From contig NZ_PYAV01000006.1 of the NCBI RefSeq assembly GCF_003014715.1, positions 182,468 through 246,467 of the forward strand: a stretch of DNA of 64,000 bases, given 5' to 3'. Under the pieces are notes generated by a model. It ran no database searches. It was not told the origin of the DNA and saw only the letters and a list, made by a program, of their open reading frames with translations. This DNA is from Salsuginibacillus halophilus (GTDB lineage Bacteria; Bacillota; Bacilli; Bacillales; Marinococcaceae). Numbering within the stretch: position 1 is the stretch's first letter; each line of letters opens with the position of its first letter. The position numbers and the translations under genes were made by a program. This document shows positions 19,357 to 28,711 of this stretch, in pieces.

Positions 19357-20508
19357 CTAAGCTAAGCCTTCATACACCTCAATTACAGCTTGAATGAAGG
19401 CGTCTACATCTTCTTCTGTTGTAAAAAATCCAACACTTACCCGTAAAAGCCCATCAGGTGCAGTGCCGAGAAATTCGTGAGCAAGCGGTGCACAGTGCAG
19501 GCCGGCGCGCACAGCAATATTGTAATGCTGATCAAGTACACTTTCAGCTTCATGACCGTCTACGCCCTGCATATGAAGCGACACCACCCCGAGCCGGCTT
19601 TGATCAGCCCCCGGGCCGTAAACATCAATGCCCTCAACGTCTTGAAGACGGCGGATAATGCGCGCAGCCAATGCTTGTTCATGCTCAAATACTTCATTTA
19701 AGCCGTACCGGTTAATTTCATCGATCCCTGCTGCAAGACCGGCAATCCCGGGAACATTTAATGTCCCTGCTTCGAGCCGTTCCGGCAGCGCATCAGGCAT
19801 CTCAGCCGTATGCGAATGCGCGCCTGTACCGCCGACAAGCCAAGGTGCCGGCTCCGTCGTTTCATGCAGAAGTAAAAGGCCTGTTCCCTGCGGTCCAAGC
19901 AGCCCTTTGTGACCCGCACACGCCACCGCCGAAGCCCCAAGGCCCTGTACATCGACAGGAAGCACCCCGGCAGTCTGCGAAGCATCAATGAGCCAGAACA
20001 AATTGTGTTCAGCTGCAAACACCTGTACCGGCTCAAGGTCTAAAATTGTGCCAGTCACATTGGAGCCGTGACAGGTAACAACAGCTTTTGTCCGCTCGGT
20101 TTTTACTTCCTCCCACTGCGAAAGCGTTGTTTCGCCGGTCATTTCCGGGGAAATATAGCTGACTTTGATCCCCACTTCTTTTTTCATACGTTCAAGCACT
20201 CTGCGGACAGCGTTATGTTCAAATGTCGTGGCAATGACATGATCACCTGCTTCAAGCTGAAGGCCTGCCAGCGACGCATTAATAGCAGCCGTTGCATTCG
20301 CATGAAAAATAACCCGCTCCGGGAATTTCACACCGAAAAATGCCGCTGCTTTTTCCCGGCACGCATCCACCGCAGCGTGTGCCTCTCTTGATAATCGATA
20401 ACTGCCTCGGCCGGGGTTAGCTGCAAATGATGTTAAAGCTTGTTGAACCGCATCAATCACCGGCTGCGGTTTCGGAAAAGATGTGGCCGCATGGTCGAGA
20501 TAAATCAT
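19357..20508 (-). CDS. Cysteine desulfurase family protein (class V aminotransferase)
   Basis: 383 residues from ATG at 20508, which follows AAAAGGAGG. Starts MIYLDHAATSFPKP, with the PLP lysine Lys201 in CAGHKGLLGPQG, and Cys339 in GLHCAPLAHE as probable sulfur-accepting residue. Best fit is the NifS/IscS-related subfamily common in Firmicutes beside soj/spo0J. It would release sulfur from cysteine for an unknown acceptor; no IscU/SufU gene is adjacent. The 13 codons before the chosen start lack a ribosome site. Confidence 0.88.
   Translation of the reverse strand: MIYLDHAATSFPKPQPVIDAVQQALTSFAANPGRGSYRLSREAHAAVDACREKAAAFFGVKFPERVIFHANATAAINASLAGLQLEAGDHVIATTFEHNAVRRVLERMKKEVGIKVSYISPEMTGETTLSQWEEVKTERTKAVVTCHGSNVTGTILDLEPVQVFAAEHNLFWLIDASQTAGVLPVDVQGLGASAVACAGHKGLLGPQGTGLLLLHETTEPAPWLVGGTGAHSHTAEMPDALPERLEAGTLNVPGIAGLAAGIDEINRYGLNEVFEHEQALAARIIRRLQDVEGIDVYGPGADQSRLGVVSLHMQGVDGHEAESVLDQHYNIAVRAGLHCAPLAHEFLGTAPDGLLRVSVGFFTTEEDVDAFIQAVIEVYEGLA
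20141..20154. promoter_or_regulatory. Near-consensus Noc-binding site
   Basis: ATTTCCGGGGAAAT, one base from the Noc site ATTTCCCGGGAAAT, inside the cysteine desulfurase gene. Could be chance. Confidence 0.4.
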
Positions 20509-20532
20509 GTAAATCCTCCTTTTCAGCCGTGA

Positions 20533-20560
20533 AAAAGCCACCGTCAAAGCGATGGCTTTT
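20533..20560 (-). terminator. parB terminator
   Basis: AAAGCCATCG/CGGTGGCTTT on the minus strand with one mismatch, followed by TTTTTC, between parB and the cysteine desulfurase gene. Confidence 0.75.
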
Positions 20561-20567
20561 GTCGTTC

Positions 20568-21422
20568 TTATTCTTCTTCAGACGTGTGTAGAAGTTCCAT
20601 AATCCGTTCTAAATCATCATCGGTAAAAAATTCAATTTCAATTTTTCCTTTTTTCTTGCCCTGCTTAATCGCAACTGACGTGCCGAAATGACTTTTGAGT
20701 TGTTCTTCCCGCTCACGAATGTAAGGGGAAACGTCACGCTGCTCTTTCTTCGTTTCACGTGAAACTCTGCCCTTGATCTGTTGGACAAGCTCTTCAGTTT
20801 GACGGACGTTCAACCCTTCGTTAATCACCTTTTTACCGACATGTACCATTTCTTCTTTCGTATCCAAGGAAAGAAGTGTACGGCCGTGACCCATGGAAAT
20901 CTTTTTATCAGCAATCCAATCCTGTAGTTCCTCCGGAAGGTGTAGAAGGCGGATGTGATTGGCGATGTGCGGCCGACTTTTACCGAGCCTGTCCGCTAAA
21001 TCTTCCTGGGTGAATTCAAGCTCGTTCATTAGCTTTTCATAGGCGCGCGCTTCTTCAAGCGGATTTAGATCCTCGCGCTGTAAATTCTCAATGAGCGCAA
21101 CTTCCATCATTTCCTCGTCGCTCAAGCCTTTAACAACGGCCGGAATCTTATTTAAGCCAGCTTCTTTGGCAGCACGAAAGCGGCGTTCACCAATGACAAG
21201 CTCGTAACCTTTAATTGACTGCCGGACAATGATCGGCTGCAGCACCCCATGTGTCGCAATGGAAGAAGCGAGTTCTTGAATCGCCTCTTCTGAAAATACA
21301 CGGCGCGGCTGATAAGGATTCGGTCGCAGTTCTTTAACGGCAAGCTCTTCGACAGTTTCTTCAACATCTTCACTACTGTTGTTAAAAATGGCATCAAGCC
21401 CTTTGCCAAGCCCTCTAGACAC
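20568..21422 (-). CDS. parB: Chromosome-partitioning protein ParB (Spo0J)
   Basis: 284 residues. N-terminal GLGKGLDAIF motif that contacts Soj, CTP-binding ParB/Srx domain with GERRFRAA and ENLQREDLNPLEEARAY, a helix-turn-helix (TQEDLADRLGKSRPHIANHIRLL) and a C-terminal dimerisation part. Loads at parS and spreads as a CTP-gated clamp, recruiting SMC. Its own gene contains a parS site. Overlaps the soj stop by eight bases. Confidence 0.97.
   Translation of the reverse strand: MSRGLGKGLDAIFNNSSEDVEETVEELAVKELRPNPYQPRRVFSEEAIQELASSIATHGVLQPIIVRQSIKGYELVIGERRFRAAKEAGLNKIPAVVKGLSDEEMMEVALIENLQREDLNPLEEARAYEKLMNELEFTQEDLADRLGKSRPHIANHIRLLHLPEELQDWIADKKISMGHGRTLLSLDTKEEMVHVGKKVINEGLNVRQTEELVQQIKGRVSRETKKEQRDVSPYIREREEQLKSHFGTSVAIKQGKKKGKIEIEFFTDDDLERIMELLHTSEEE
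20751..20766. promoter_or_regulatory. parS site inside parB
   Basis: CGTTTCACGTGAAACT. The 14-base palindromic core GTTTCACGTGAAAC is a perfect match; the outer bases differ from the T...A consensus. A parS within spo0J is also known in B. subtilis. Confidence 0.95.
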
Positions 21423-22176
21423 TTGAGACCACTTCCTTTGCTAAATCAAGATACACCTCCGCACCACGGGACTTTGGATCATAAATGACGATTGGCATCC
21501 CGTGGCTTGGAGCTTCACCGAGGCGAACATTTCTCGGTATAATTGTTTCATATACTTTATCTTGAAAATATTTTTTCACTTCTTGAATAACTTCAATCCC
21601 TAAATTTGTACGAGCATCAAGCATTGTGAGTAAAACACCCTCAATGGCAAGCTGTGTGTTTAAATGCTTTTGTACGAGCCGCACGGTATTTAAGAGTTGG
21701 CTCAATCCTTCTAAAGCGTAATATTCACACTGTACCGGAATCACAACTGAATCTGCAGCAGTTAGTGCATTAATTGTAAGTAACCCGAGCGAAGGCGGAC
21801 AATCGATTACAATGTAGTCGTATTGCGAGGCAATTTCGCTCAAACCTTGCTGGAGGCGAATTTCCCGGGAAATTGTTGAGACAAGTTCAATTTCAGCCCC
21901 TGATAGTTCAATTGTGGCAGGGAGGACATCCAGTGTTTCGATATTGGAAGGTTTAACAATTTCAGAAGCTCTGGCATCTTCAATTAAAAGGTTGTAGACA
22001 CATTGATCCACTTCGCCTTTATCTACACCGGCGCCGCTTGTCGCATTTCCCTGCGGATCAGCATCAACAAGCAAAACCCGATGACCGATGTGAGCAAGTG
22101 AGGCACTCATATTTACGGCAGAAGTCGTTTTTCCGACTCCACCTTTTTGATTAGCTACCGCCATAATTTTGGCCAC
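21415..22176 (-). CDS. parA: Chromosome-partitioning ATPase ParA (Soj)
   Basis: 253 residues. Deviant Walker A NQKGGVGKTTSAVN, switch I DADPQGNATSG, Walker B DYIVIDCPPSLG. Dimerises with ATP, binds DNA non-specifically and regulates DnaA; ATPase is stimulated by ParB. Coupled to parB by an eight-base overlap. A perfect Noc-binding site lies inside the gene. Confidence 0.97.
   Translation of the reverse strand: MAKIMAVANQKGGVGKTTSAVNMSASLAHIGHRVLLVDADPQGNATSGAGVDKGEVDQCVYNLLIEDARASEIVKPSNIETLDVLPATIELSGAEIELVSTISREIRLQQGLSEIASQYDYIVIDCPPSLGLLTINALTAADSVVIPVQCEYYALEGLSQLLNTVRLVQKHLNTQLAIEGVLLTMLDARTNLGIEVIQEVKKYFQDKVYETIIPRNVRLGEAPSHGMPIVIYDPKSRGAEVYLDLAKEVVSSV
21860..21873. promoter_or_regulatory. 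Noc-binding site (NBS) inside soj
   Basis: Perfect ATTTCCCGGGAAAT palindrome. Noc, encoded just upstream, binds this sequence in B. subtilis and blocks FtsZ assembly over the nucleoid. Confidence 0.85.
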
Positions 22177-22327
22177 CGTTTCACCTTCTTTCGTACATCG
22201 TACAACAAAATAGCATAATGCTTAATTCTTCCTTTTTTCTATTTTATCATGTTTTTATTTTTTTCGTTGCAGATTCGTTGAAGGTTTCAGAAAAAATGCA
22301 TAGCAGAAGAAAAAAGAAAGGTCAGCG

Positions 22328-22400
22328 TGTAGCAAAAACCTTAATTTTAGTTATGGCTGACTTTGCATTTCGGCAGACACTTGCCTCGGGGACAGCCCTA
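22328..22400 (+). repeat. Decayed left-end remnant of the dispersed element
   Basis: TCAGCGTGTAGC, then GGCTGAC, TTTCGGCAGAC and CTTGCC occur in the same order and spacing as the left end of copies 1-4, with many substitutions. It lies in the noc-soj gap; 22177-22503 otherwise holds only the noc terminator. Confidence 0.6.
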
Positions 22401-22463
22401 AAGCAGCAGCCGCAAACTGTGCATGAATGCTACTTTCTTCTTTATCGACAGTCTGGCTGCTTA

Positions 22464-22500
22464 TAAAAAAACTGCCCGCACATCTTTAGCTGCGGGCAGT
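22464..22500 (-). terminator. noc terminator
   Basis: Perfect ACTGCCCGCA/TGCGGGCAGT stem followed on the minus strand by six T and TTAT. The stem ends just beyond the noc stop. Confidence 0.92.
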
Positions 22501-22503
22501 CAC

Positions 22504-23343
22504 TCACTTTTTCGGGACCCGGATTGTAAACTGAACGTATTCCTCGTATTCTTCTTCATCGGTTTCCAAATTCAAGCCGCTTTCTTCAACCATATCAAGC
22601 GACTGCCGGATCGTATTTAAAGCTAGACGAGTGTCTTTTGCGTAATGCTTTTTTCTCGGCTTCTTCTGTGCCGGTTTTGGAGCGTTCCATTTTGCAATCA
22701 ACTCTTCAGTCTGTTTGACATTCAGCGACTTTTCAATCACCTCATGAAGCACTTGCAACTGCACTTCTTCCTCTTCTAAACCGAGCAGTGCGCGGGCGTG
22801 GCGCTCTGTAATCTGACGGGCGGTTAAAGCTTCACGAGCTGCTTCGGGTAAGTGGAGAAGACGTAGTTTGTTTGCAATGGTGGACTGACCTTTACCGAGC
22901 CGCTGCGCCAGACTTTCCTGGGTCAACCCTTGAAGCTCGATCAATTGAGCATACGCTGTGGCTTCTTCTACTGCTGTTAAACTTTCCCGCTGTAAATTCT
23001 CAATTAACGCAAGTGAAGCTGTGATGGTATCATCAAACTCTTTAATCAACGCCGGAATCGTTGACCAACCAAGCGATTTAACCGCGCGGAACCGGCGCTC
23101 GCCGGCGACAATTTCATAAATGCCGCCACGCTCACGTACCGTAATCGGCTGCAGCAGCCCGTGTGTCTTAATGGACTGGGCCAATTCTTGGATTTTATCC
23201 TCAGCAAAAATTGTACGAGGCTGAAACGGATTGGGGACCACTTCAGTGACTGAAATGACTTCGACCTCATCTTTTGATGTACTTGCTGCCGTTTCCTCTT
23301 CTTCACTTTGTAAACCGAACAAACGTTGAAGCGACTGCTTCAT
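22504..23343 (-). CDS. noc: Nucleoid occlusion protein Noc
   Basis: 279 residues. Short amphipathic N terminus MKQSLQRLFGLQ (membrane-targeting in B. subtilis Noc), ParB/Srx CTP-binding fold with GERRFRAV and ENLQRESLTAVEEA, helix-turn-helix LTQESLAQRLGKGQSTIANKL, and a C terminus EYVQFTIRVPKK as in Noc. Distinguished from ParB by these ends and by position between rsmG and soj. Binds ATTTCCCGGGAAAT sites. Confidence 0.96.
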   Translation of the reverse strand: MKQSLQRLFGLQSEEEETAASTSKDEVEVISVTEVVPNPFQPRTIFAEDKIQELAQSIKTHGLLQPITVRERGGIYEIVAGERRFRAVKSLGWSTIPALIKEFDDTITASLALIENLQRESLTAVEEATAYAQLIELQGLTQESLAQRLGKGQSTIANKLRLLHLPEAAREALTARQITERHARALLGLEEEEVQLQVLHEVIEKSLNVKQTEELIAKWNAPKPAQKKPRKKHYAKDTRLALNTIRQSLDMVEESGLNLETDEEEYEEYVQFTIRVPKK

Positions 23344-23540
23344 AAGTTAAGGCGACGGACACTTGCAGGTGAAGCCGCAAGAGAGGTCGCCCGTCCCCCC
23401 TTTCCTGTAAAATCAGCGCATCAATCCATAAAACTCTTCATCTATCATCATGCACATAGCGTGGATCAATAAGCTTCGTCTGCGTCATATTGTACCACGC
23501 TAGGAAGCAATGTCCATATCCACAGTCGAGAAAAAAATGA

Positions 23541-24254
23541 CTAGCTGAGCGGTTTTTTGGCAGGTTTCCCCGGCTTTCTCGGGTATTGCGGTGGTGTTTC
23601 AGTTACTTTTTCAACTTTAACAATAAAGCGCTGACTTTCCTCAATTGGAAGTTTTGTTTCATACGGCTCATCAATTCGGCCGCCGAGTTTCTCACAAGCT
23701 GCTCGGCCTTCTTCCATTTCTTCAAGGCCTTCAGCACCTTTCATGGCAACAAACCAGCCCCCAGGTTTAACGAACGGAAGGCTGAGTTCCGCGAGCACCG
23801 GCAGCCGGGCAACAGCTCGCGAGATCGCTGCATCGTAGCTTTCGCGGTGCACCTTTTGCTGACCGAGTTCTTCTGCACGTCCATGCACAGGCGTAATACC
23901 ATCAAGGCCAAGCTCACTTGCTGCCTGTTCTAGAAAAGTCATCCGTTTTTTTAAAGAATCAACAATGACAAGTTCAAGGTGAGGATATAAAATCTTGATC
24001 GGAAATCCGGGAAAGCCGGCGCCGCCACCGATATCAACGATGCGCTGCGCCTGTGTAAAGTCATAAGCAAACAACGCTGTTAGCGAGTCATAAAAGTGTT
24101 TTTCATACACGGCTTCCCGCTCTGTAATACCGGTTAAGTTCATTTTTTCATTCCAAGTTACAAGCAGCTGAAAATACTCTTCCAACTGTTTCATTTGATG
24201 ATCAGTTGCAGCAAATGCCTCTTGAATGAGACGTTCAGCTTTTAAGTCAGCCAC
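23541..24254 (-). CDS. rsmG: 16S rRNA (guanine527-N7)-methyltransferase RsmG
   Basis: 237 residues (B. subtilis 239 as recalled). SAM-binding motif DIGGGAGFPGFPIKI, VDSLKKRMTFLE and SRAVARLPVLAEL. Methylates G527 in the decoding region; loss gives low-level streptomycin resistance in other species. The open frame runs 45 codons further upstream, through the mnmG terminator, but GTG at 24252-24254 has AAAGGAGG seven bases upstream and gives the right length. Confidence 0.96.
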   Translation of the reverse strand: MADLKAERLIQEAFAATDHQMKQLEEYFQLLVTWNEKMNLTGITEREAVYEKHFYDSLTALFAYDFTQAQRIVDIGGGAGFPGFPIKILYPHLELVIVDSLKKRMTFLEQAASELGLDGITPVHGRAEELGQQKVHRESYDAAISRAVARLPVLAELSLPFVKPGGWFVAMKGAEGLEEMEEGRAACEKLGGRIDEPYETKLPIEESQRFIVKVEKVTETPPQYPRKPGKPAKKPLS

Positions 24255-24298
24255 GCCATTTCCTCCTTTAAAATATACTGGGTATGTAAACTGAAAAA

Positions 24299-24335
24299 GA
24301 AGCCGGCGGCGCGGACAATACCACCCGCCGGCTTC
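24299..24335 (-). terminator. mnmG terminator
   Basis: Perfect 11-bp stem GAAGCCGGCGG/CCGCCGGCTTC followed on the minus strand by TTTTTCAG, just past the mnmG stop. Confidence 0.88.
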
Positions 24336-24342
24336 AGCCGGT

Positions 24343-26244
24343 TTATGCGTTTGCTGTTTCTTCTTTTGTCGCCTGCCGGCCCTGCTCAAGATAAATGAGT
24401 AAAATCGAAATATCCGCTGGATTTACACCGGAAACCCGAGTTGCCTGTCCGACCGATACCGGGCGCACTTCAGCAAGTTTCTGCTGGGCTTCATTGGCGA
24501 GGCCGCTGATCTCATAATAGTCCACCCAGTTCGGGATCCGCTTTTCTTCCATTCTTTCCATCTTATCAACTTGTTCGAGCTGCTTTGCAATATATCCTTC
24601 ATATTTCGTTTGAATTTCTACTTGCTCTTCCACGTCAGGAGAAAGCACTTCTTCCGGTTCACCGGCAAACGGTAGTACGTCATAATACCCAAGCTCCGGA
24701 CGCTTCAATAGTACAGCTGCTGCTGAAGCTTCTTTCATAAGGCTTGAGCCCTTCTCTTCAAGCATTTGATTCAGCTCATCTGAAGGTTTAATAATCGTTT
24801 TTTCAAGCCGTTTTTTCTCAGCCGCAATGGCTGCTTTTTTCGTTTCAAAGCGGGCAAAACGCTCATCAGATATCATACCGATACGATGACCGGTTTCTAA
24901 CAGGCGCAAGTCTGCATTGTCGTGACGCAGCAGCAGCCGGTATTCCGCACGAGATGTTAACAAGCGGTACGGCTCGTTCGTTCCTTTTGTGACTAAGTCA
25001 TCAATTAAAACACCGATATAAGCTTCTGAACGTCCGAGAACTAAACCTTCTTCACCCTGGGCTTTGCGCGCCGCATTAATACCGGCCATCAAACCTTGCC
25101 CGGCAGCTTCTTCATAACCGGAGGTTCCATTAATCTGTCCAGCAGTAAACAAACCTTCAATTTTTTTCGTTTCAAGGGTCGGCCAGAGCTGCGTCGGCAC
25201 GATCGAATCATATTCAATTGCATACCCCGGACGCATCATGCGTACATTTTCAAGGCCGGGAATTGTTTTAAGAATATCAAACTGTACATCTTCAGGCAGA
25301 CTTGTCGAAAGTCCCTGAACGTACACCTCATTCGTGTTGCGCCCTTCTGGTTCTAAAAAGATTTGGTGCTGTGGTTTATCATGAAAACGAACAATTTTAT
25401 CTTCAATCGAAGGACAGTAACGCGGACCAGTGCCTTGAACCATGCCGGAATACATCGCCGAACGGTTCAAGTTTTCATTAATAAGCGCATGCGTTTCTGC
25501 ACCGGTATGGGTCAACCAGCACGGGAGCTGATCTGTAATATATTTCGTCGTTTCATACGAAAACGCACGTGGTGTATCGTCACCTGGCTGTTCTTCTGTT
25601 TGTGAATAATCAATTGTATTTCCGTTCACCCGTGGTGGTGTGCCAGTTTTAAACCGGACCATATCAAACCCGAGTTCCTGCATGTGCTCGGCAAGATGCA
25701 CTGACGGCTGCATATTGTTCGGACCGCTTTCGTAAGCTAGATCACCCATAATGATTTTTCCGCGCAAATACGTGCCGGTCGTTACAATAACAGACGGCGC
25801 ATAATAAGAAGCACCTGTATTTGTCTTCACTCCTCTGCAGACGCCGTCCTCGATGATCAATTCTTCAACCATCCCTTGGCGCATCACAAGGTTTTCTTCA
25901 TCTTCTAGCGTTTTTTTCATTTCGTGCTGATACAAAAACTTATCTGCCTGCGCGCGCAATGCGCGGACGGCTGGTCCTTTTGCCGTGTTTAACATCCGCA
26001 TTTGAATATGGGTTTTATCAATGTTTCTGCCCATCTCTCCGCCAAGGGCGTCAATTTCACGTACGACGATCCCTTTGGCCGGACCACCGACCGACGGGTT
26101 ACACGGCATAAATGCTACAGCATCGAGATTGAGCGTAAGCATCAGCGTATTTGCACCCATCCGCGCAGAGGCAAGACCTGCTTCTACTCCGGCATGACCG
26201 GCGCCAATCACAATTACATCATATTCTCCGCCTTGATACGTCAT
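24343..26244 (-). CDS. mnmG: tRNA uridine-5-carboxymethylaminomethyl modification enzyme MnmG
   Basis: 633 residues. FAD-binding [17 protein letters not shown] at the N terminus, MPCNPSVGG and RYCPSIEDK with the two functional cysteines, and C-terminal domain [13 protein letters not shown] for MnmE contact. With MnmE it installs the cmnm5 group on wobble U34. The start at 26244 follows AAAGGAGG and matches the B. subtilis N terminus; nine upstream codons are excluded. Confidence 0.97.
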   Translation of the reverse strand: MTYQGGEYDVIVIGAGHAGVEAGLASARMGANTLMLTLNLDAVAFMPCNPSVGGPAKGIVVREIDALGGEMGRNIDKTHIQMRMLNTAKGPAVRALRAQADKFLYQHEMKKTLEDEENLVMRQGMVEELIIEDGVCRGVKTNTGASYYAPSVIVTTGTYLRGKIIMGDLAYESGPNNMQPSVHLAEHMQELGFDMVRFKTGTPPRVNGNTIDYSQTEEQPGDDTPRAFSYETTKYITDQLPCWLTHTGAETHALINENLNRSAMYSGMVQGTGPRYCPSIEDKIVRFHDKPQHQIFLEPEGRNTNEVYVQGLSTSLPEDVQFDILKTIPGLENVRMMRPGYAIEYDSIVPTQLWPTLETKKIEGLFTAGQINGTSGYEEAAGQGLMAGINAARKAQGEEGLVLGRSEAYIGVLIDDLVTKGTNEPYRLLTSRAEYRLLLRHDNADLRLLETGHRIGMISDERFARFETKKAAIAAEKKRLEKTIIKPSDELNQMLEEKGSSLMKEASAAAVLLKRPELGYYDVLPFAGEPEEVLSPDVEEQVEIQTKYEGYIAKQLEQVDKMERMEEKRIPNWVDYYEISGLANEAQQKLAEVRPVSVGQATRVSGVNPADISILLIYLEQGRQATKEETANA

Positions 26245-26283
26245 CAGGCGTTCCTCCTTTAAGCGTTTCATACGCTGTATACG

Positions 26284-27663
26284 TTATTTTCCAAGACAAA
26301 ACTGCGAGAACAATTGATCAATCAAATGATCGGGCGCATTTTCTCCGACGATTTCACCAAGGTGCTCCCATGCGCGGGTAATATCAATCTGAACCATATC
26401 CACTGGAATATCAGCATCAGCAGCCTCCAAAGCATCCTCGATCGACTGGCGAGCCTGCCGGAGCTGGGCGATATGGCGGGCATTTGAAACATACGTTAAA
26501 TCACCCGTCTCCACACCTTCATCAAAGAATAAGTGCGCGATGGCATCTTCTAATTCTTCTACACCTTCTGATTGTAAAAGTGAGGTCGCAATCACAGGGC
26601 GACTGCCTGCAAGCTCACGCACCTCATTTTCATCAATCTGCTGCGAAAGATCTGTTTTATTGAGTACGATAACAGCATTCATGCCTTTCATCGCTTCAAA
26701 CAATGCACGATCTTCATCACCAAGAGGCTCTGCTGCATTTAGTACGAGCATAACAAGATCAGCATCTTGCAGCACCTGCCGTGATCGCTCCACCCCAATC
26801 TTTTCAACGACATCTTCGGTTTCACGAATCCCTGCTGTATCAATTAAACGGAGTGGCACACCGCGCACGTTTACGTATTCTTCAAGTACATCGCGGGTTG
26901 TGCCCGGTATTTCGGTCACAATTGCTTTATTTTCATGCACAAAGCTGTTCATCAACGAAGATTTACCTACATTCGGCCGTCCGATAATTGCAGTAGCTAT
27001 CCCTTCACGTAAAATCTTACCCTGCTTGGCGGTCCGAAGCAGTTGATCAATCTCATCTTTAACGGCTCCGCCTTTTTCCTTTAATAATTCAAGTGTAACA
27101 GTATCTGCATCGTACTCTGGGTAATCAATATTTACTTCCACGTTTGCGACTGTCTCCAAAAGCTCCTGGCGCAAACCGCGCACCTGCTCAGCGAGCCGGC
27201 CTTGTACCTGACTTACCGCCACATTCATTGCCCGGTCCGTTTTCGCCCGGATCAAATCCATAACCCCTTCTGCTTGAGAAAGGTCAATCCGGCCGTTTAA
27301 AAAGGCTCGTTTCGTAAACTCACCAGGATCAGCAAGTCGGGCGCCGCTTGATAATACAAGATCGAGCACCTTGTTCACCGAGACGACACCGCCGTGACAG
27401 TTAATCTCAATAATATCTTCTTTTGTGAACGTTTTTGGCGCTCTTAATACAGAAACCATGACCTCTTCAACAACGTCACTCGTTTCAGGCTCAATGAGGT
27501 GGCCGTAATTAATGGTGTGCGTATCAGCTTGAGCAAGCGTTGTTTTGCCTTGAAAAACTTGATCACCAATTGTTACAGCATCACTTCCGCTTAAACGAAC
27601 AATGGCAATTGCCCCTTCCCCCGCGGGGGTAGAGATTGCTGCGATTGTATCAAATTCCATCAT
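26284..27663 (-). CDS. mnmE: tRNA modification GTPase MnmE (TrmE)
   Basis: 459 residues, the same length as I recall for B. subtilis. N-terminal folate-binding domain ([20 protein letters not shown]), helical domain, inserted G domain with [22 protein letters not shown] and NKTD, and C-terminal CLGK, where Cys is the functional residue. Works with MnmG on tRNA U34. AAAGGAGGTGA precedes the start; a second ATG directly follows the first. Confidence 0.97.
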   Translation of the reverse strand: MMEFDTIAAISTPAGEGAIAIVRLSGSDAVTIGDQVFQGKTTLAQADTHTINYGHLIEPETSDVVEEVMVSVLRAPKTFTKEDIIEINCHGGVVSVNKVLDLVLSSGARLADPGEFTKRAFLNGRIDLSQAEGVMDLIRAKTDRAMNVAVSQVQGRLAEQVRGLRQELLETVANVEVNIDYPEYDADTVTLELLKEKGGAVKDEIDQLLRTAKQGKILREGIATAIIGRPNVGKSSLMNSFVHENKAIVTEIPGTTRDVLEEYVNVRGVPLRLIDTAGIRETEDVVEKIGVERSRQVLQDADLVMLVLNAAEPLGDEDRALFEAMKGMNAVIVLNKTDLSQQIDENEVRELAGSRPVIATSLLQSEGVEELEDAIAHLFFDEGVETGDLTYVSNARHIAQLRQARQSIEDALEAADADIPVDMVQIDITRAWEHLGEIVGENAPDHLIDQLFSQFCLGK

Positions 27664-27792
27664 CGGCCGCTCACCTCCTTTACATACATTCGTTCAATTT
27701 ATAAATTCACCGTTATTCTTAGCCAACGACAGTCTTGTATCTTCCTAACAATATAGAATACCACATCGCAACGCTTGCGCCAAAGGTAAAGT

Positions 27793-27808
27793 TGTCCACA
27801 TGTGGACA
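27793..27808. other. 16-bp perfect palindrome upstream of mnmE
   Basis: TGTCCACATGTGGACA lies 130 bases upstream of mnmE. Each half (TGTGGACA) resembles a DnaA box (TGTGGATAA) with a mismatch. Role unknown. Confidence 0.5.
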
Positions 27809-27815
27809 GACCAAC

Positions 27816-27863
27816 GCGCAGACAAACGATGGATGACTTCGCTTTTCGGCAGCAGCCTGCCGG
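27816..27863 (+). repeat. Short decayed left-end remnant of the dispersed element
   Basis: GCGCAGACAAAC followed by ATGACTTCGCTTTTCGGC and CCTGCC keeps the order of the left end of copies 1-4 but about 14 bases are deleted. It lies between the 16-bp palindrome and the jag terminator. Confidence 0.5.
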
Positions 27864-27881
27864 TTTATGAACGACATTAAA

Positions 27882-27907
27882 AAACTCCCTGCAGAAGCAG
27901 AGAGTTT
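27882..27907 (-). terminator. jag terminator
   Basis: AAACTCTCTGC/GCAGGGAGTTT on the minus strand with one mismatch, followed by TTTAATG; ends the rpmH-rnpA-yidC-jag group. Confidence 0.8.
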
Positions 27908-27916
27908 GGCGAGCTC

Positions 27917-28711
27917 TTAATGGTCGGGCAGAATAACGACGCGGCGCTTTGGTTCTACACCTTCAGAAATTGTTTCCACACCACGTGTTTTCTGCAATGC
28001 TTGATGAATCACTTTTCGTTCACGGGCGTTCATCGGCTCCAGCGGCACCCGGGTACTCGTTGACAAAGCTTTATCAGCCAGTCGGTCAGCCAGGTTTTCT
28101 AAAGAAGCTGCGCGGCGGGCTCTGTAGCCTTCAGCATCTAGAAATACAGTAAAATGCCGAGAAGAAACACGGTTCGCCGCTAAGCCGGCCAGCGTTTCAA
28201 GCGCATCCAGCGTCTGACCGCGCTTTCCGATTAACAGGCCGACACTTTCACCGGTGAGTTCTAGTTCAGCAGACTTCGCATTAGCTGATTGAATATGAAC
28301 TTCTGCCACGGCTTCCATTTCTTGAATCACTGCTTCTAAATAATGTTTCGCCGTTTCTTCAGGCTTCTCATCTTCCGAAGGGCCGGCTTGCTCTTTGATT
28401 TCTTCTTCAAGTTCCGGCAGCGTTTCTTCTACAGCTTCAACTTGCGCTTCATTTTCAGTTTCTGCAAACGTCGAAAATTCGTCTTCAAGGTCGAGTGCGC
28501 CCGATTCCTGCGTTTGCTCAACGTCGGCATCCGCAGTTTTAACAGACGCCTCAACGACAGCATTTCGCTTTTTAAACCATCCGAGAAATCCGCGCTTCGG
28601 CTGCTGAACCACATGGTAATCTACTTCCTCTACACTAACACCCAGCTGATCAGCCGCTTTTTGCAGTGCTTCATCGACCGATTCAGCAGTCACTCGCAAA
28701 GGTTTGTCCAC
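27917..28711 (-). CDS. jag: RNA-binding protein Jag (KhpB)
   Basis: 264 residues: Jag N domain (about 1-50, TAESVDEALQKAADQLGVS), an acidic linker (60-130), a KH domain with GLLIGKRGQTLDALETL, and R3H domain ending MNARERKVIHQALQ. KhpB binds many RNAs and affects division and cell length in other Firmicutes. Starts at GTG 28709-28711, sharing one base with the yidC stop, so translation is coupled. Confidence 0.95.
   Translation of the reverse strand: MDKPLRVTAESVDEALQKAADQLGVSVEEVDYHVVQQPKRGFLGWFKKRNAVVEASVKTADADVEQTQESGALDLEDEFSTFAETENEAQVEAVEETLPELEEEIKEQAGPSEDEKPEETAKHYLEAVIQEMEAVAEVHIQSANAKSAELELTGESVGLLIGKRGQTLDALETLAGLAANRVSSRHFTVFLDAEGYRARRAASLENLADRLADKALSTSTRVPLEPMNARERKVIHQALQKTRGVETISEGVEPKRRVVILPDH

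Noticed and set aside
24255..24389. N-terminal extension of rsmG by 45 codons
   Set aside because: It reads through the mnmG terminator; GTG at 24254 has AAAGGAGG and gives normal length.
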